The notes below the pieces were generated by a model. The model did no database searches, was not told the DNA's origin, and saw only the letters and a list, made by a program, of their open reading frames with translations. From Acidovorax sp. (GTDB lineage: Bacteria; Pseudomonadota; Gammaproteobacteria; Burkholderiales; Burkholderiaceae_C), in contig WOZN01000415.1 of NCBI GenBank assembly GCA_011620245.1, forward strand, positions 1 to 15,456: 15,456 bases of DNA. The letters are read 5' to 3'. The translations under genes were made by a program, and so were the position numbers. This document shows positions 6,703 through 13,346 of the stretch, piece by piece; positions within the stretch are counted from its first letter, which is position 1, and each line of letters opens with the position of its first letter.

Positions 6703-7149
6703 ATGCAATCTACGCTCACACCCTCCGGAGGACCCGGAGTACAGGTTTCCGTCATGGTCGCAGCGGAGTTGCAGGACTCTTTGCTGGTGGTCATGCACGA
6801 CCTGCATCGGCTCGAAGGGTTGCTGAACCACGCCACGGACAACTTGCTGGAGCGTTTTGAAGAGGTCAATGCGGCCTTGTCCAATGTGGTGGCCACCGAT
6901 TCGCCGGAACTGGTGGCTGCCAAAACCGCATTGCGCAAGGCCGTGACCGAGTTGCAGTTTCAGGACATGGCGTCGCAATTGATCTGGCATACCACCAAGG
7001 TGCTCCAGGGTTGTGCCTTTCGGCTTGCATCGGAAGTCATGGGCCATGATGACTCTGAAGAGGCTGCTCCATTTGCTGAAATGGCCCCTGATCGCCCCAA
7101 TCCCGTGACCCAGAGCGAGATGGATGCAGGTTCTGTGGAGCTGTTTTGA
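6703..7149 (+). CDS. short CheZ-like chemotaxis protein (putative CheY-P phosphatase)
   Basis: The 148-residue product is predicted to be mostly helical, with no membrane segment. Its most telling feature is LQFQDMASQLI (residues 84-94), where D88 and Q92 have the D-x-x-x-Q spacing of the catalytic residues in CheZ (QDFQDLTGQ in E. coli) and HP0170-type phosphatases, which hydrolyse CheY-P. Helical sequence precedes it (about 20-60); an acidic, proline-containing tail follows and ends DAGSVELF. It is shorter than enteric CheZ (about 214 residues) but lies immediately before cheY, consistent with that role. The ATG at 6703 is preceded by a weak site (GGA, 6 nt); an in-frame GTG at 6670 would add 11 residues. 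Alternative: a structural chemotaxis protein carrying an FQD motif but no phosphatase activity. Confidence 0.7.
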   Translation: MQSTLTPSGGPGVQVSVMVAAELQDSLLVVMHDLHRLEGLLNHATDNLLERFEEVNAALSNVVATDSPELVAAKTALRKAVTELQFQDMASQLIWHTTKVLQGCAFRLASEVMGHDDSEEAAPFAEMAPDRPNPVTQSEMDAGSVELF

Positions 7150-7198
7150 TGTTTACATCGCTGGTTAACCTATACATTCAAGTCAGTTGGAGCCTTAC

Positions 7199-7561
7199 AT
7201 GCAATCAATCCTCGCCGTAGATGACTCACCTTCCATGCGAAAAATGGTGTCCTTCACTCTCACGGGTGCTGGCTACCATGTGGTGGAGGCCGTGGATGGG
7301 CAGGATGCCCTGGAAAAGGCAGAGGCCCATGACATCCGTCTGGTGCTCGCCGATCAGAACATGCCTCGGCTCGATGGCATTGGCCTGACGCGCAAGTTGC
7401 GCGAACACCCAAAATTCAAGACCATCCCCATATTGATTCTGACCACTGAATCCAGTGACCAGATGAAACAGGAGGGCCGTGCTGCGGGCGCCACGGGATG
7501 GCTGGTGAAGCCCTTCGATCCAAGCCGCTTGATCGAAGTGATTCAAAAAGTCATCCGCTGA
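7199..7561 (+). CDS. cheY: chemotaxis response regulator CheY
   Basis: CheY is the diffusible single-domain response regulator that is phosphorylated by CheA and binds FliM. The 120-residue product consists only of a receiver domain: acidic pair D8/D9 (LAVDDSPSMRKMV), phosphoacceptor D52 (LVLADQNMPRLDG), switch T82/T83 and K104 (WLVKPFDP). The ATG at 7199 has GGAG 6 nt upstream; a TTG at 7187 is in frame but would destroy this site. The 49-nt gap after the CheZ-like gene contains a weak promoter-like pair (TTGATG 7146-7151 and TATACA 7171-7176, 19 nt apart), so extra transcription into cheY is possible but unproven. cheA follows 39 nt downstream. Confidence 0.95.
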   Translation: MQSILAVDDSPSMRKMVSFTLTGAGYHVVEAVDGQDALEKAEAHDIRLVLADQNMPRLDGIGLTRKLREHPKFKTIPILILTTESSDQMKQEGRAAGATGWLVKPFDPSRLIEVIQKVIR

Positions 7562-7600
7562 TTCGTCTGGACAGCGGAAAGCAAGACAACAGGAGCCTCC

Positions 7601-9724
7601 ATGGCGGAAACCTACCAAGAAGGATCGGGAGCCGGCGCTGATTTTGATCTGAGCCAGTTCTATCAAATCTTTTTCGAAGAAGCGGGTGAGAACCTCGATC
7701 AGATGGAGCACATGCTGCTGGACCTGGATCTGACCAGTGCCAATGACGAAGAACTCAACGGAATTTTTCGTTGCGCGCATTCGATCAAGGGCGGCTCTGC
7801 CACGTTCGGTTTTGCCGACGTGGCGGAGTTGACGCACCAGATGGAATCGCTGCTGGACCGCCTGCGGCGGCATGAACTTCAACCTATCTCGCAGATGGTG
7901 GATGTGTTGCTTGAATCGGCCGACGCATCGCGCAGTCTGCTGGCGCGCCACCAGGCGGGAGAGCAGGGCGAGGCGGTTTCCACCACTGATCTGGTGCACC
8001 GCATCAGTGAGTTGGCTGCAGGCCGGGTTCCGGAAGGGGCTGTGCCAGCACCCGTGGTGCCCGCACCCGCTGCGGTGGCAGCAGTCGCGCCAGCGCCTGC
8101 GTTCGTGCCTGCGCCAGCGGTTCTGCCTGGTCAGCCACGCCAGCTGCAAATCCAGGTCGGCCCGCTGGAGCGACCGGAGCAGGCGGATGCCATCAAGGAG
8201 CTCTTCCGTGACATCCCAGGACTCGGATCGATCAGCGATCTGCCAGCTGTCGAGCCTGGCATCCGCCGATTTGCCATAGAGACCACATCGACCAATGACG
8301 ATCTGTTGGATCTCTTTGCTTTTCACGTTTCGAAGGAGCAAGTGGTCATCAGCGATGCAGCGGCTACCGGTGTTGCCGCTGCCGAGACGGCCGCGCAAGG
8401 CGCAGGCAGCGCAGAAATGCCCTATGGGTTCTTCCAGGATGCGCCCGGTGCGCCCGCCCAGGTTGCAACAACGCACGTTGCTGTGGTGCCCGCAGCCACC
8501 GCGGCCAAGCCCGTGGCGCCCAAGGCAGCGGAGCCCAGGGTACAAAGCCAGGCCCAGATGGAATCGACAACGATCCGGGTGGCCGTGAACAAGGTCGACC
8601 AGCTGATCAACCTGGTGGGCGAGTTGGTGATCACCCAGGCCATGCTGGCGCAAAACAGCCGGGGGCTCGACGCGGGCGCCTACCAGCAATTGCTGGCGGG
8701 GCTGGCGGATCTCGACCGCAACACCCGCGATCTGCAGGAATCGGTCATGTCGATTCGCATGATTCCCATGTCGATCGTATTCAGCCGCTTTCCGCGCATG
8801 CTGCGCGATCTGGCGAACAAACTCGGCAAGAAGGTGGACCTCGTGACGCTGGGTGAGGCCACGGAACTGGACAAGGGGCTGGTGGAAAAAATCACCGACC
8901 CGTTGACCCACCTGGTGCGCAACAGCTGCGACCATGGCATCGAAATGCCTGCCGATCGCCTGGCCAAAGGCAAGCCGGAGCATGGCACCATCACGCTGTC
9001 GGCTTCCCATCAAGGCGGCTCAATCGTGATCGAGGTGCGGGACGATGGCAAAGGGCTGTCGCGCGAAAAGATCCTGAGCAAAGCGCTCGAGCGTGGTTTG
9101 GATGTGTCCGAGCACATGAGTGATGCCGATGTCTGGCAACTGATTTTTGCACCGGGCTTTTCCACCGCCGACGAGGTGACGGATGTGTCTGGCCGCGGCG
9201 TTGGCATGGATGTGGTCAAGCGCAACATTGCGGCGCTCAACGGCTCGGTCGAAATCGATTCGGCCGAAGGCTACGGGATGAGGGTGTCCGTGCGCCTGCC
9301 GCTGACGCTGGCCATCATGGACGGCATGTCGGTCGGCGTGGGTGACGAGGTCTACATTCTTCCCTTGTCGTCGGTGGTGGAGTCGTTCCAGGTCAAGGCG
9401 GGAGATGTCAGCACGGTGGCGCAAGGGTCCCAGCTGGTCAAGGTGCGGGATGAATACATGCCCGTGATTGCGCTGGAAAAGATATTCCAGGTGCCCCGCT
9501 TCGACGCCAGCAAGACCAGCAACATCATGGTGGTGGTGGAAGCCGATGGCAGCCGTGTCGCCCTTCTGGTGGACGAGTTGCTGGGCCAGCACCAGGTGGT
9601 GGTCAAGAACCTCGAATCCAACTATCGCAAGGTCCCCAATGTGTCGGGTGCCACGATTTTGGGCGACGGCACCGTGGCCCTGATTCTGGATACCGGTGGG
9701 CTGGTGCGGCGCGCACGCCATTAG
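7601..9724 (+). CDS. cheA: chemotaxis histidine kinase CheA
   Basis: CheA is the receptor-coupled kinase that phosphorylates CheY and CheB. The 707-residue product shows the full domain order: an HPt (P1) domain with H60 in AHSIKGGSATFGF; an Ala/Pro-rich linker (about 141-178); a P2-like CheY/CheB-binding domain (about 180-250, ending FAFHVSKEQVVI); a second Ala-rich linker (about 252-315); the P3 dimerisation helices (about 322-390); a P4 ATPase with N box H437-R440-N441-D444-H445, DDGKGL (481-486), FAPGFST (516-522) and GRGVGMDVV (531-539); and a CheW-like P5 domain (about 570-704). AGGAG lies 5 nt before the ATG. All catalytic residues are present. A hairpin-forming inverted repeat lies just beyond the stop. 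Confidence 0.98.
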   Translation: MAETYQEGSGAGADFDLSQFYQIFFEEAGENLDQMEHMLLDLDLTSANDEELNGIFRCAHSIKGGSATFGFADVAELTHQMESLLDRLRRHELQPISQMVDVLLESADASRSLLARHQAGEQGEAVSTTDLVHRISELAAGRVPEGAVPAPVVPAPAAVAAVAPAPAFVPAPAVLPGQPRQLQIQVGPLERPEQADAIKELFRDIPGLGSISDLPAVEPGIRRFAIETTSTNDDLLDLFAFHVSKEQVVISDAAATGVAAAETAAQGAGSAEMPYGFFQDAPGAPAQVATTHVAVVPAATAAKPVAPKAAEPRVQSQAQMESTTIRVAVNKVDQLINLVGELVITQAMLAQNSRGLDAGAYQQLLAGLADLDRNTRDLQESVMSIRMIPMSIVFSRFPRMLRDLANKLGKKVDLVTLGEATELDKGLVEKITDPLTHLVRNSCDHGIEMPADRLAKGKPEHGTITLSASHQGGSIVIEVRDDGKGLSREKILSKALERGLDVSEHMSDADVWQLIFAPGFSTADEVTDVSGRGVGMDVVKRNIAALNGSVEIDSAEGYGMRVSVRLPLTLAIMDGMSVGVGDEVYILPLSSVVESFQVKAGDVSTVAQGSQLVKVRDEYMPVIALEKIFQVPRFDASKTSNIMVVVEADGSRVALLVDELLGQHQVVVKNLESNYRKVPNVSGATILGDGTVALILDTGGLVRRARH

Positions 9725-9743
9725 GAGGCTGTCGGAGGCTGTC
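9724..9743. repeat. 10-bp tandem duplication after cheA
   Basis: The unit ggaggctgtc occurs twice head to tail (9724-9733 and 9734-9743), directly after the cheA stop codon. The second copy forms the outer part of the left arm of the inverted repeat at 9734-9820, so the first is an extra copy that may have arisen when that element inserted or by slippage. Confidence 0.75.
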
Positions 9744-9820
9744 GGACTTGGAGCGTCGATAGCGAAAATGGACCGCTGCGGCCGATTTGCAGCTGACGAT
9801 TCCCAAGTCCGACGGCCTCC
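9734..9820. repeat. inverted repeat with 18-bp arms between cheA and cheW
   Basis: Left arm ggaggctgtcggacttgg (9734-9751) pairs with right arm ccaagtccgacggcctcc (9803-9820); the only imperfection is a position that becomes a G-U pair in RNA. The 51-nt centre has further short complementary pieces. The whole element occupies most of the 153-nt cheA-cheW gap and has no open reading frame of note. It resembles a mobile miniature or REP-type intergenic element. As RNA it could form a processing or stabilising hairpin between the two genes. There is no T-run after it, so it does not look like an intrinsic terminator. Confidence 0.75.
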
Positions 9821-9877
9821 TGGGCTAACGCGTCTGCGCAGGTCGTCGCAGGCAATGTCATCAAAGGAAAGATCACC

Positions 9878-10366
9878 ATGAGTGTGATGGAAAAATCAGA
9901 AGAAACCACTGCGTTGGGTGCCCGGGAATATCTGACGTTCAGACTGGACCAGGAAGAATACGGAATCGACATCCTGAAGGTGCAGGAGATTCGTGGCTAT
10001 GAGCCCCCCACCCGCATTGCCAATGCGCCCCCATTCATCAAGGGCGTGGTCAATTTGCGGGGCACGATCGTGCCCATCGTGGACATGCGCATCAAGTTCA
10101 ACTGCGCCCAGGCAGACTACAACACCTTCACCGTGGTGATCATCCTGAATCTGCGCCAGCGGGTGGTCGGAATTGTGGTGGACTCCGTCAGCGACGTCAT
10201 GGAACTCGCCGCCGACAGTGTCCGTGCCGCCCCCGATATTGAAAGCGCGATTGACAACGGCTGCATCCTCGGCCTGGGCTCGGTAGGCGAGCGCATGCTC
10301 ATCCTGCTGGATATTGAAAAGCTGATGTCCAGTGTGGACATGGGGCTGGTGACTGCCGACGAGTAG
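9878..10366 (+). CDS. cheW: chemotaxis coupling protein CheW
   Basis: CheW is the adaptor that links CheA to the cytoplasmic tips of chemoreceptors. The 162-residue product is a single CheW domain: [24 protein letters not shown] at its start, the conserved [21 protein letters not shown] in the middle and [14 protein letters not shown] with ILLDIEKLM near the end. The ATG at 9878 has AAAGGA 9 nt upstream; an ATG three codons later is an alternative. It follows cheA across a gap filled by an inverted repeat. The next gene, cheR, begins 99 nt later; a receptor gene often found at this place in related operons is absent. Confidence 0.97.
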   Translation: MSVMEKSEETTALGAREYLTFRLDQEEYGIDILKVQEIRGYEPPTRIANAPPFIKGVVNLRGTIVPIVDMRIKFNCAQADYNTFTVVIILNLRQRVVGIVVDSVSDVMELAADSVRAAPDIESAIDNGCILGLGSVGERMLILLDIEKLMSSVDMGLVTADE

Positions 10367-10413
10367 CACGGGCGCATCACTCAAACGGTGGTTCAGGTCA
10401 ATACAGGCCCGTG
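10367..10413 (+). repeat. weak inverted repeat after cheW
   Basis: cacgggc (10367-10373), starting right after the cheW stop codon, is the exact inverse of gcccgtg (10407-10413), with 33 nt between. Seven pairs with a long loop and no T-run make this at most a weak hairpin in the cheW-cheR gap. Confidence 0.35.
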
Positions 10414-10465
10414 AGACGCTTCGCAGGGTCCATGAAGCAAACAGGACTTCTCGTTGGAACAACAT

Positions 10466-11377
10466 ATGTCCCAGACCACCAGCACCGCATTTGCAGCGCG
10501 AACGCGCACCCTATCTGGCCGGGCGGACGCTGCCGTTGCGGCAACGGCAGCGTCCGGACCCCTGTCGCAGGGACGTGAATTTGTCTGGACAGCAGCCGAT
10601 TTCGCGCGCGTGCAGGGGCTCATTTACCAGCGTGCCGGTATCAGTCTGCACGACGGCAAGCACGCCATGGTTTACAGCCGGCTCTCGCGGCGGCTTCGTG
10701 AGACAGGTCATACAAGCTTCAGTGAATATCTGAGCTGGCTTGAAACGCACGACGGGCCCGAATGGCAAGAGTTCGTGAATGCCCTGACCACCAATCTGAC
10801 GGCGTTTTTTCGTGAGCAGCACCATTTCGAAATCCTGGCCGCGCATCTAAAGAGCAAGCCTGCAGGCACCCCGTGGCGCGTCTGGTGCAATGCCGCCTCC
10901 ACCGGGGAGGAGCCTTATTCCATTGTCATGACCGCACTGGAAGCGCTGGGCCCGAATGCGCCCTTCAAGCTGACAGCCAGCGACATCGACTCTCGCGTTC
11001 TGGCCACGGCGGCGCAAGGTGTTTATCGTCTGGACAATGTCAAAGGACTCAGCCCTGAGCGGCTTCACCATTTTTTCCTGCGCGGCAAGGGAGGCAATGA
11101 AGGCATGGTCCGCGCGAAACCCGAGATGCGCAAGGTCATCGACTTCATGAGCGTGAACCTGATTCGCGATGACTGGCCGTTCCGGGAGCCCTTTGATGTG
11201 GTCTTCTGTCGCAACGTCATGATTTATTTTGATGCCCCGACCCAGCGCAGGGTGCTGGAGCGAATTCACCAGGTGCTCAAACCGGGCGGAATGCTGTTCG
11301 TCGGGCATGCAGAGAATTTCAGTGAATCCCGGGACCTTTTCACCCTGCGCGGCAAAACGGTGTATGAACGGCGTTGA
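10466..11377 (+). CDS. cheR: chemotaxis receptor methyltransferase CheR
   Basis: CheR transfers methyl groups from S-adenosylmethionine to glutamates of chemoreceptors. The 303-residue product has a variable N-terminus (1-38), an all-helical CheR_N domain (about 40-125: FARVQGLIYQRAGISLHDGK ... LTTNLTAFFRE) and the methyltransferase domain with WCNAASTGEEPYSIVM (140-155), ASDIDSRVL (171-179) and VFCRNVMIYF (246-255). The ATG at 10466 gives MSQTTSTAF; a TTG four codons earlier is possible. The N-terminal extension contains an alanine-rich run (DAAVAATAAS) encoded by a perfect DNA palindrome (10524-10556). The core is intact. Confidence 0.96.
   Translation: MSQTTSTAFAARTRTLSGRADAAVAATAASGPLSQGREFVWTAADFARVQGLIYQRAGISLHDGKHAMVYSRLSRRLRETGHTSFSEYLSWLETHDGPEWQEFVNALTTNLTAFFREQHHFEILAAHLKSKPAGTPWRVWCNAASTGEEPYSIVMTALEALGPNAPFKLTASDIDSRVLATAAQGVYRLDNVKGLSPERLHHFFLRGKGGNEGMVRAKPEMRKVIDFMSVNLIRDDWPFREPFDVVFCRNVMIYFDAPTQRRVLERIHQVLKPGGMLFVGHAENFSESRDLFTLRGKTVYERR
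10524..10556. repeat. perfect 16-bp hairpin inside the 5' end of cheR
   Basis: cggacgctgccgttgc (10524-10539) and gcaacggcagcgtccg (10541-10556) are exact inverse copies around one base. The palindrome lies about 58 nt after the cheR start and encodes roughly residues 20-30 in the non-conserved N-terminus. No T-run follows it. The mRNA hairpin would be very stable and close to the translation start, so it could affect translation, or it may be an element tolerated in frame. Confidence 0.85.
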
Positions 11378-11446
11378 ACGTATCTGCCATGCCACGCAGT
11401 CTCCATGACCAGCTTACGATCCGGCGCCCTTTCGCCAGCGGTCTAT

Positions 11447-11452
11447 CAGGGA
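11447..11452 (+). promoter_or_regulatory. ribosome-binding site deciding the cheD start
   Basis: CAGGGA lies 9 nt before the ATG at 11462. The ATG at 11405, in the same frame, has no Shine-Dalgarno-like sequence upstream, so the shorter protein is preferred. Confidence 0.5.
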
Positions 11453-11461
11453 TTCCTTTTC

Positions 11462-12169
11462 ATGGCGTTTGACACCACAGAGCGGCGGAGCGCACCGCGC
11501 ATTGCGCCCTTGAGCGCAGACATCTGCGCCACAGGAGCTTCGGTCGCCAAAGAGTCTTCCCTGGAGGCGTTGAAGGCCCGGCTACGCAAGCCAGGCGAGG
11601 CATCGTTCTTTTATCTGGACCACCATTTCCAGCACAACGCCGTGAAGGTGTTGCCCGGTGAATATTTCGTGTCCGACGAGAGCATGGTCATCATGACGGT
11701 GCTGGGGTCCTGCATTTCGGCCTGTCTCTGGGACAGCAGGGCCCGTATTGGAGGAATGAACCATTTCATGCTGCCAGACGGGGATCTGGCGGATGCCTCG
11801 GGCCGCTATGGGTCTTACGCGATGGAGTTGCTGATCAACGAAATGCTCAAGCTGGGTGCCAGACGTGAGACGCTGCAAGCCAAGATTTTTGGCGGTGCCC
11901 AGGTGATGCACAACTTCACCACGATGAACGTGGGTGAGCGCAACACGAATTTCGTTTTGAACTATCTCCAGACCGAGCGTATTCCCATCATGTCCGAGGA
12001 TGTGCTGGATATTTATCCACGCAAAGTGGTGTTTTTCCCGGTGACCGGCAAAGTCATGGTGAAGCGGCTGGCACATACCCATCCCGAAACGCTCGTGGCC
12101 CAGGAGGTTCGCGGAAATGCGGCAATCGTAGCGAAGACCACATCTGGCGGGTCGGTGGATCTGTTTTGA
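11462..12169 (+). CDS. cheD: chemoreceptor glutamine deamidase CheD
   Basis: CheD deamidates specific glutamines of chemoreceptors and so prepares methylation sites for CheR/CheB. The 235-residue product has the family core from about residue 55 (HHFQHNAVKVLPGEYFV) with the catalytic triad visible as T79 and C84 (MTVLGSCISACL) and H101 (GGMNHFMLP), then FGGAQVM and NTNFVLNYL. It ends GGSVDLF, a tail also seen on the CheZ-like protein of this operon. The N-terminal 50 residues are an extension beyond the usual core of roughly 160 residues and contain no recognised domain. An in-frame ATG at 11405 would add 19 more residues but lacks a ribosome-binding site. It is followed closely by cheB (15 nt). 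Confidence 0.94.
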   Translation: MAFDTTERRSAPRIAPLSADICATGASVAKESSLEALKARLRKPGEASFFYLDHHFQHNAVKVLPGEYFVSDESMVIMTVLGSCISACLWDSRARIGGMNHFMLPDGDLADASGRYGSYAMELLINEMLKLGARRETLQAKIFGGAQVMHNFTTMNVGERNTNFVLNYLQTERIPIMSEDVLDIYPRKVVFFPVTGKVMVKRLAHTHPETLVAQEVRGNAAIVAKTTSGGSVDLF

Positions 12170-12184
12170 GGAAGGCGTGAGGGA

Positions 12185-13282
12185 ATGAGCAAGAAAATTC
12201 GGGTGGTGGTGGTGGATGATTCGGCGCTGGTGCGCAGCTTGCTCGCGGAAATCATCAACCGACAGAGGGATATGGAGTGCGTCGGCACGGCCAATGATCC
12301 ATTGATCGCGCGCGAAATGATCCGTGAATTGAACCCCGACGTGCTCACGCTGGATGTGGAAATGCCGCGCATGGACGGCATTGATTTTCTGGGTCGATTG
12401 ATGCGTTTGCGCCCCATGCCGGTGGTGATGATCTCCACCCTGACCGAGCGCGGCGCCGAGGTCACCATGAAAGCGCTGGAGTTGGGGGCGGTGGATTTTG
12501 TGGCCAAGCCGCGCGTGGGTTTGGCGAATGGAATCAATGAGCTGGCCAGCCAGATCGTTGACAAGATTCATGTGGCGGCGGTGGCGCATGTGCGCCGCGC
12601 CGCGCCGCGTGATACAGCGGCGGTGTCCACGTCGGCTGCAGGGGCTACCTCTGTGCCAGCAACAACTTTGCTGGGCCGGTTGTCGACTGAGAAGTTGATC
12701 TGCATCGGGGCCTCCACCGGGGGCACGGAAGCCATCCGCGAAGTGCTGGTGCAGATGCCGGCAGATTCGCCCGCAATTGTGATCACCCAGCACATGCCGC
12801 CTGGCTTTACGACCAGTTTTGCGGCGCGGCTCAATGGCTTGTGCCAGATAACGGTCAAGGAGGCGGTCAATGGCGAACGCATCTTGCCGGGGCACGCGTA
12901 TATCGCCCCCGGTGGCACCCAGTTTCGAGTGGCGCGCAGTGGTGCCAACTATGTGGCGGTGGTGGATGATGGCGCTCCGGTCAATCGCCACAAGCCCTCG
13001 GTGGAAGTGCTCTTCAAGTCAGCAGCGGCCGTGGTGGGGCGCAATGCGTTCGGGATCATGCTCACCGGCATGGGCAACGACGGGGCGGCGGCCATGCGGG
13101 AGATGAGGGATGCAGGCAGCTACAACTATGTGCAGGACGAAGCGAGCTGCATCGTTTTTGGCATGCCGCGCGAGGCGATTGCGCATGGTGCGGCAGACGA
13201 GGTGCTGCCTTTGAGCCAGATTGCCCCCGCCTTGATCACCCGCTTGCGCGGAGCCACCGATCGCCTGCACCATCGCATCTGA
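12185..13282 (+). CDS. cheB: chemotaxis methylesterase/deamidase CheB
   Basis: CheB removes receptor methyl groups when phosphorylated by CheA, giving adaptation feedback. The 365-residue product has an N-terminal receiver domain with the acidic pair D11/D12 and phosphoacceptor D57 ([12 protein letters not shown]), a linker rich in Ala/Thr/Ser (about 135-165), and a C-terminal methylesterase domain with catalytic S177 ([11 protein letters not shown]), H203 (ITQHMPPGF) and D299 (LTGMGNDG). The ATG at 12185 has GAGGAAGG ending 9 nt upstream, overlapping the cheD stop region, so cheD and cheB are co-translated neighbours. It is the last gene of the chemotaxis operon and converges on uup with 64 nt between. 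All key residues are present. Confidence 0.97.
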   Translation: MSKKIRVVVVDDSALVRSLLAEIINRQRDMECVGTANDPLIAREMIRELNPDVLTLDVEMPRMDGIDFLGRLMRLRPMPVVMISTLTERGAEVTMKALELGAVDFVAKPRVGLANGINELASQIVDKIHVAAVAHVRRAAPRDTAAVSTSAAGATSVPATTLLGRLSTEKLICIGASTGGTEAIREVLVQMPADSPAIVITQHMPPGFTTSFAARLNGLCQITVKEAVNGERILPGHAYIAPGGTQFRVARSGANYVAVVDDGAPVNRHKPSVEVLFKSAAAVVGRNAFGIMLTGMGNDGAAAMREMRDAGSYNYVQDEASCIVFGMPREAIAHGAADEVLPLSQIAPALITRLRGATDRLHHRI

Positions 13283-13346
13283 ACAAAGCGGGGTAAAGCA
13301 GGGGGGGCACCGCGGCGCGTGCGCTTTGCGGCTTGCTCGCCGGAGT
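13283..13346. terminator. cheB-uup convergent gap, possible weak terminator
   Basis: In this 64-nt gap caaagcg (13284-13290) is the inverse of cgctttg (13322-13328), with a GC-rich centre that can form small extra pairs. Neither strand has a T-run after the stem, so an intrinsic terminator is not shown; rho-dependent termination or overlapping ends are equally possible. Confidence 0.2.

Noticed and set aside
7226..9013. 595-residue open frame on the minus strand opposite cheA
   Set aside because: It is an antisense shadow produced by GC-rich third positions of cheA; its translation is rich in His, Gln and Arg with no recognisable domain.
11582..12991. 469-residue open frame on the minus strand opposite cheD and cheB
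   Set aside because: It spans two clear genes on the other strand and its product is low-complexity, His/Arg-rich sequence typical of a shadow frame.
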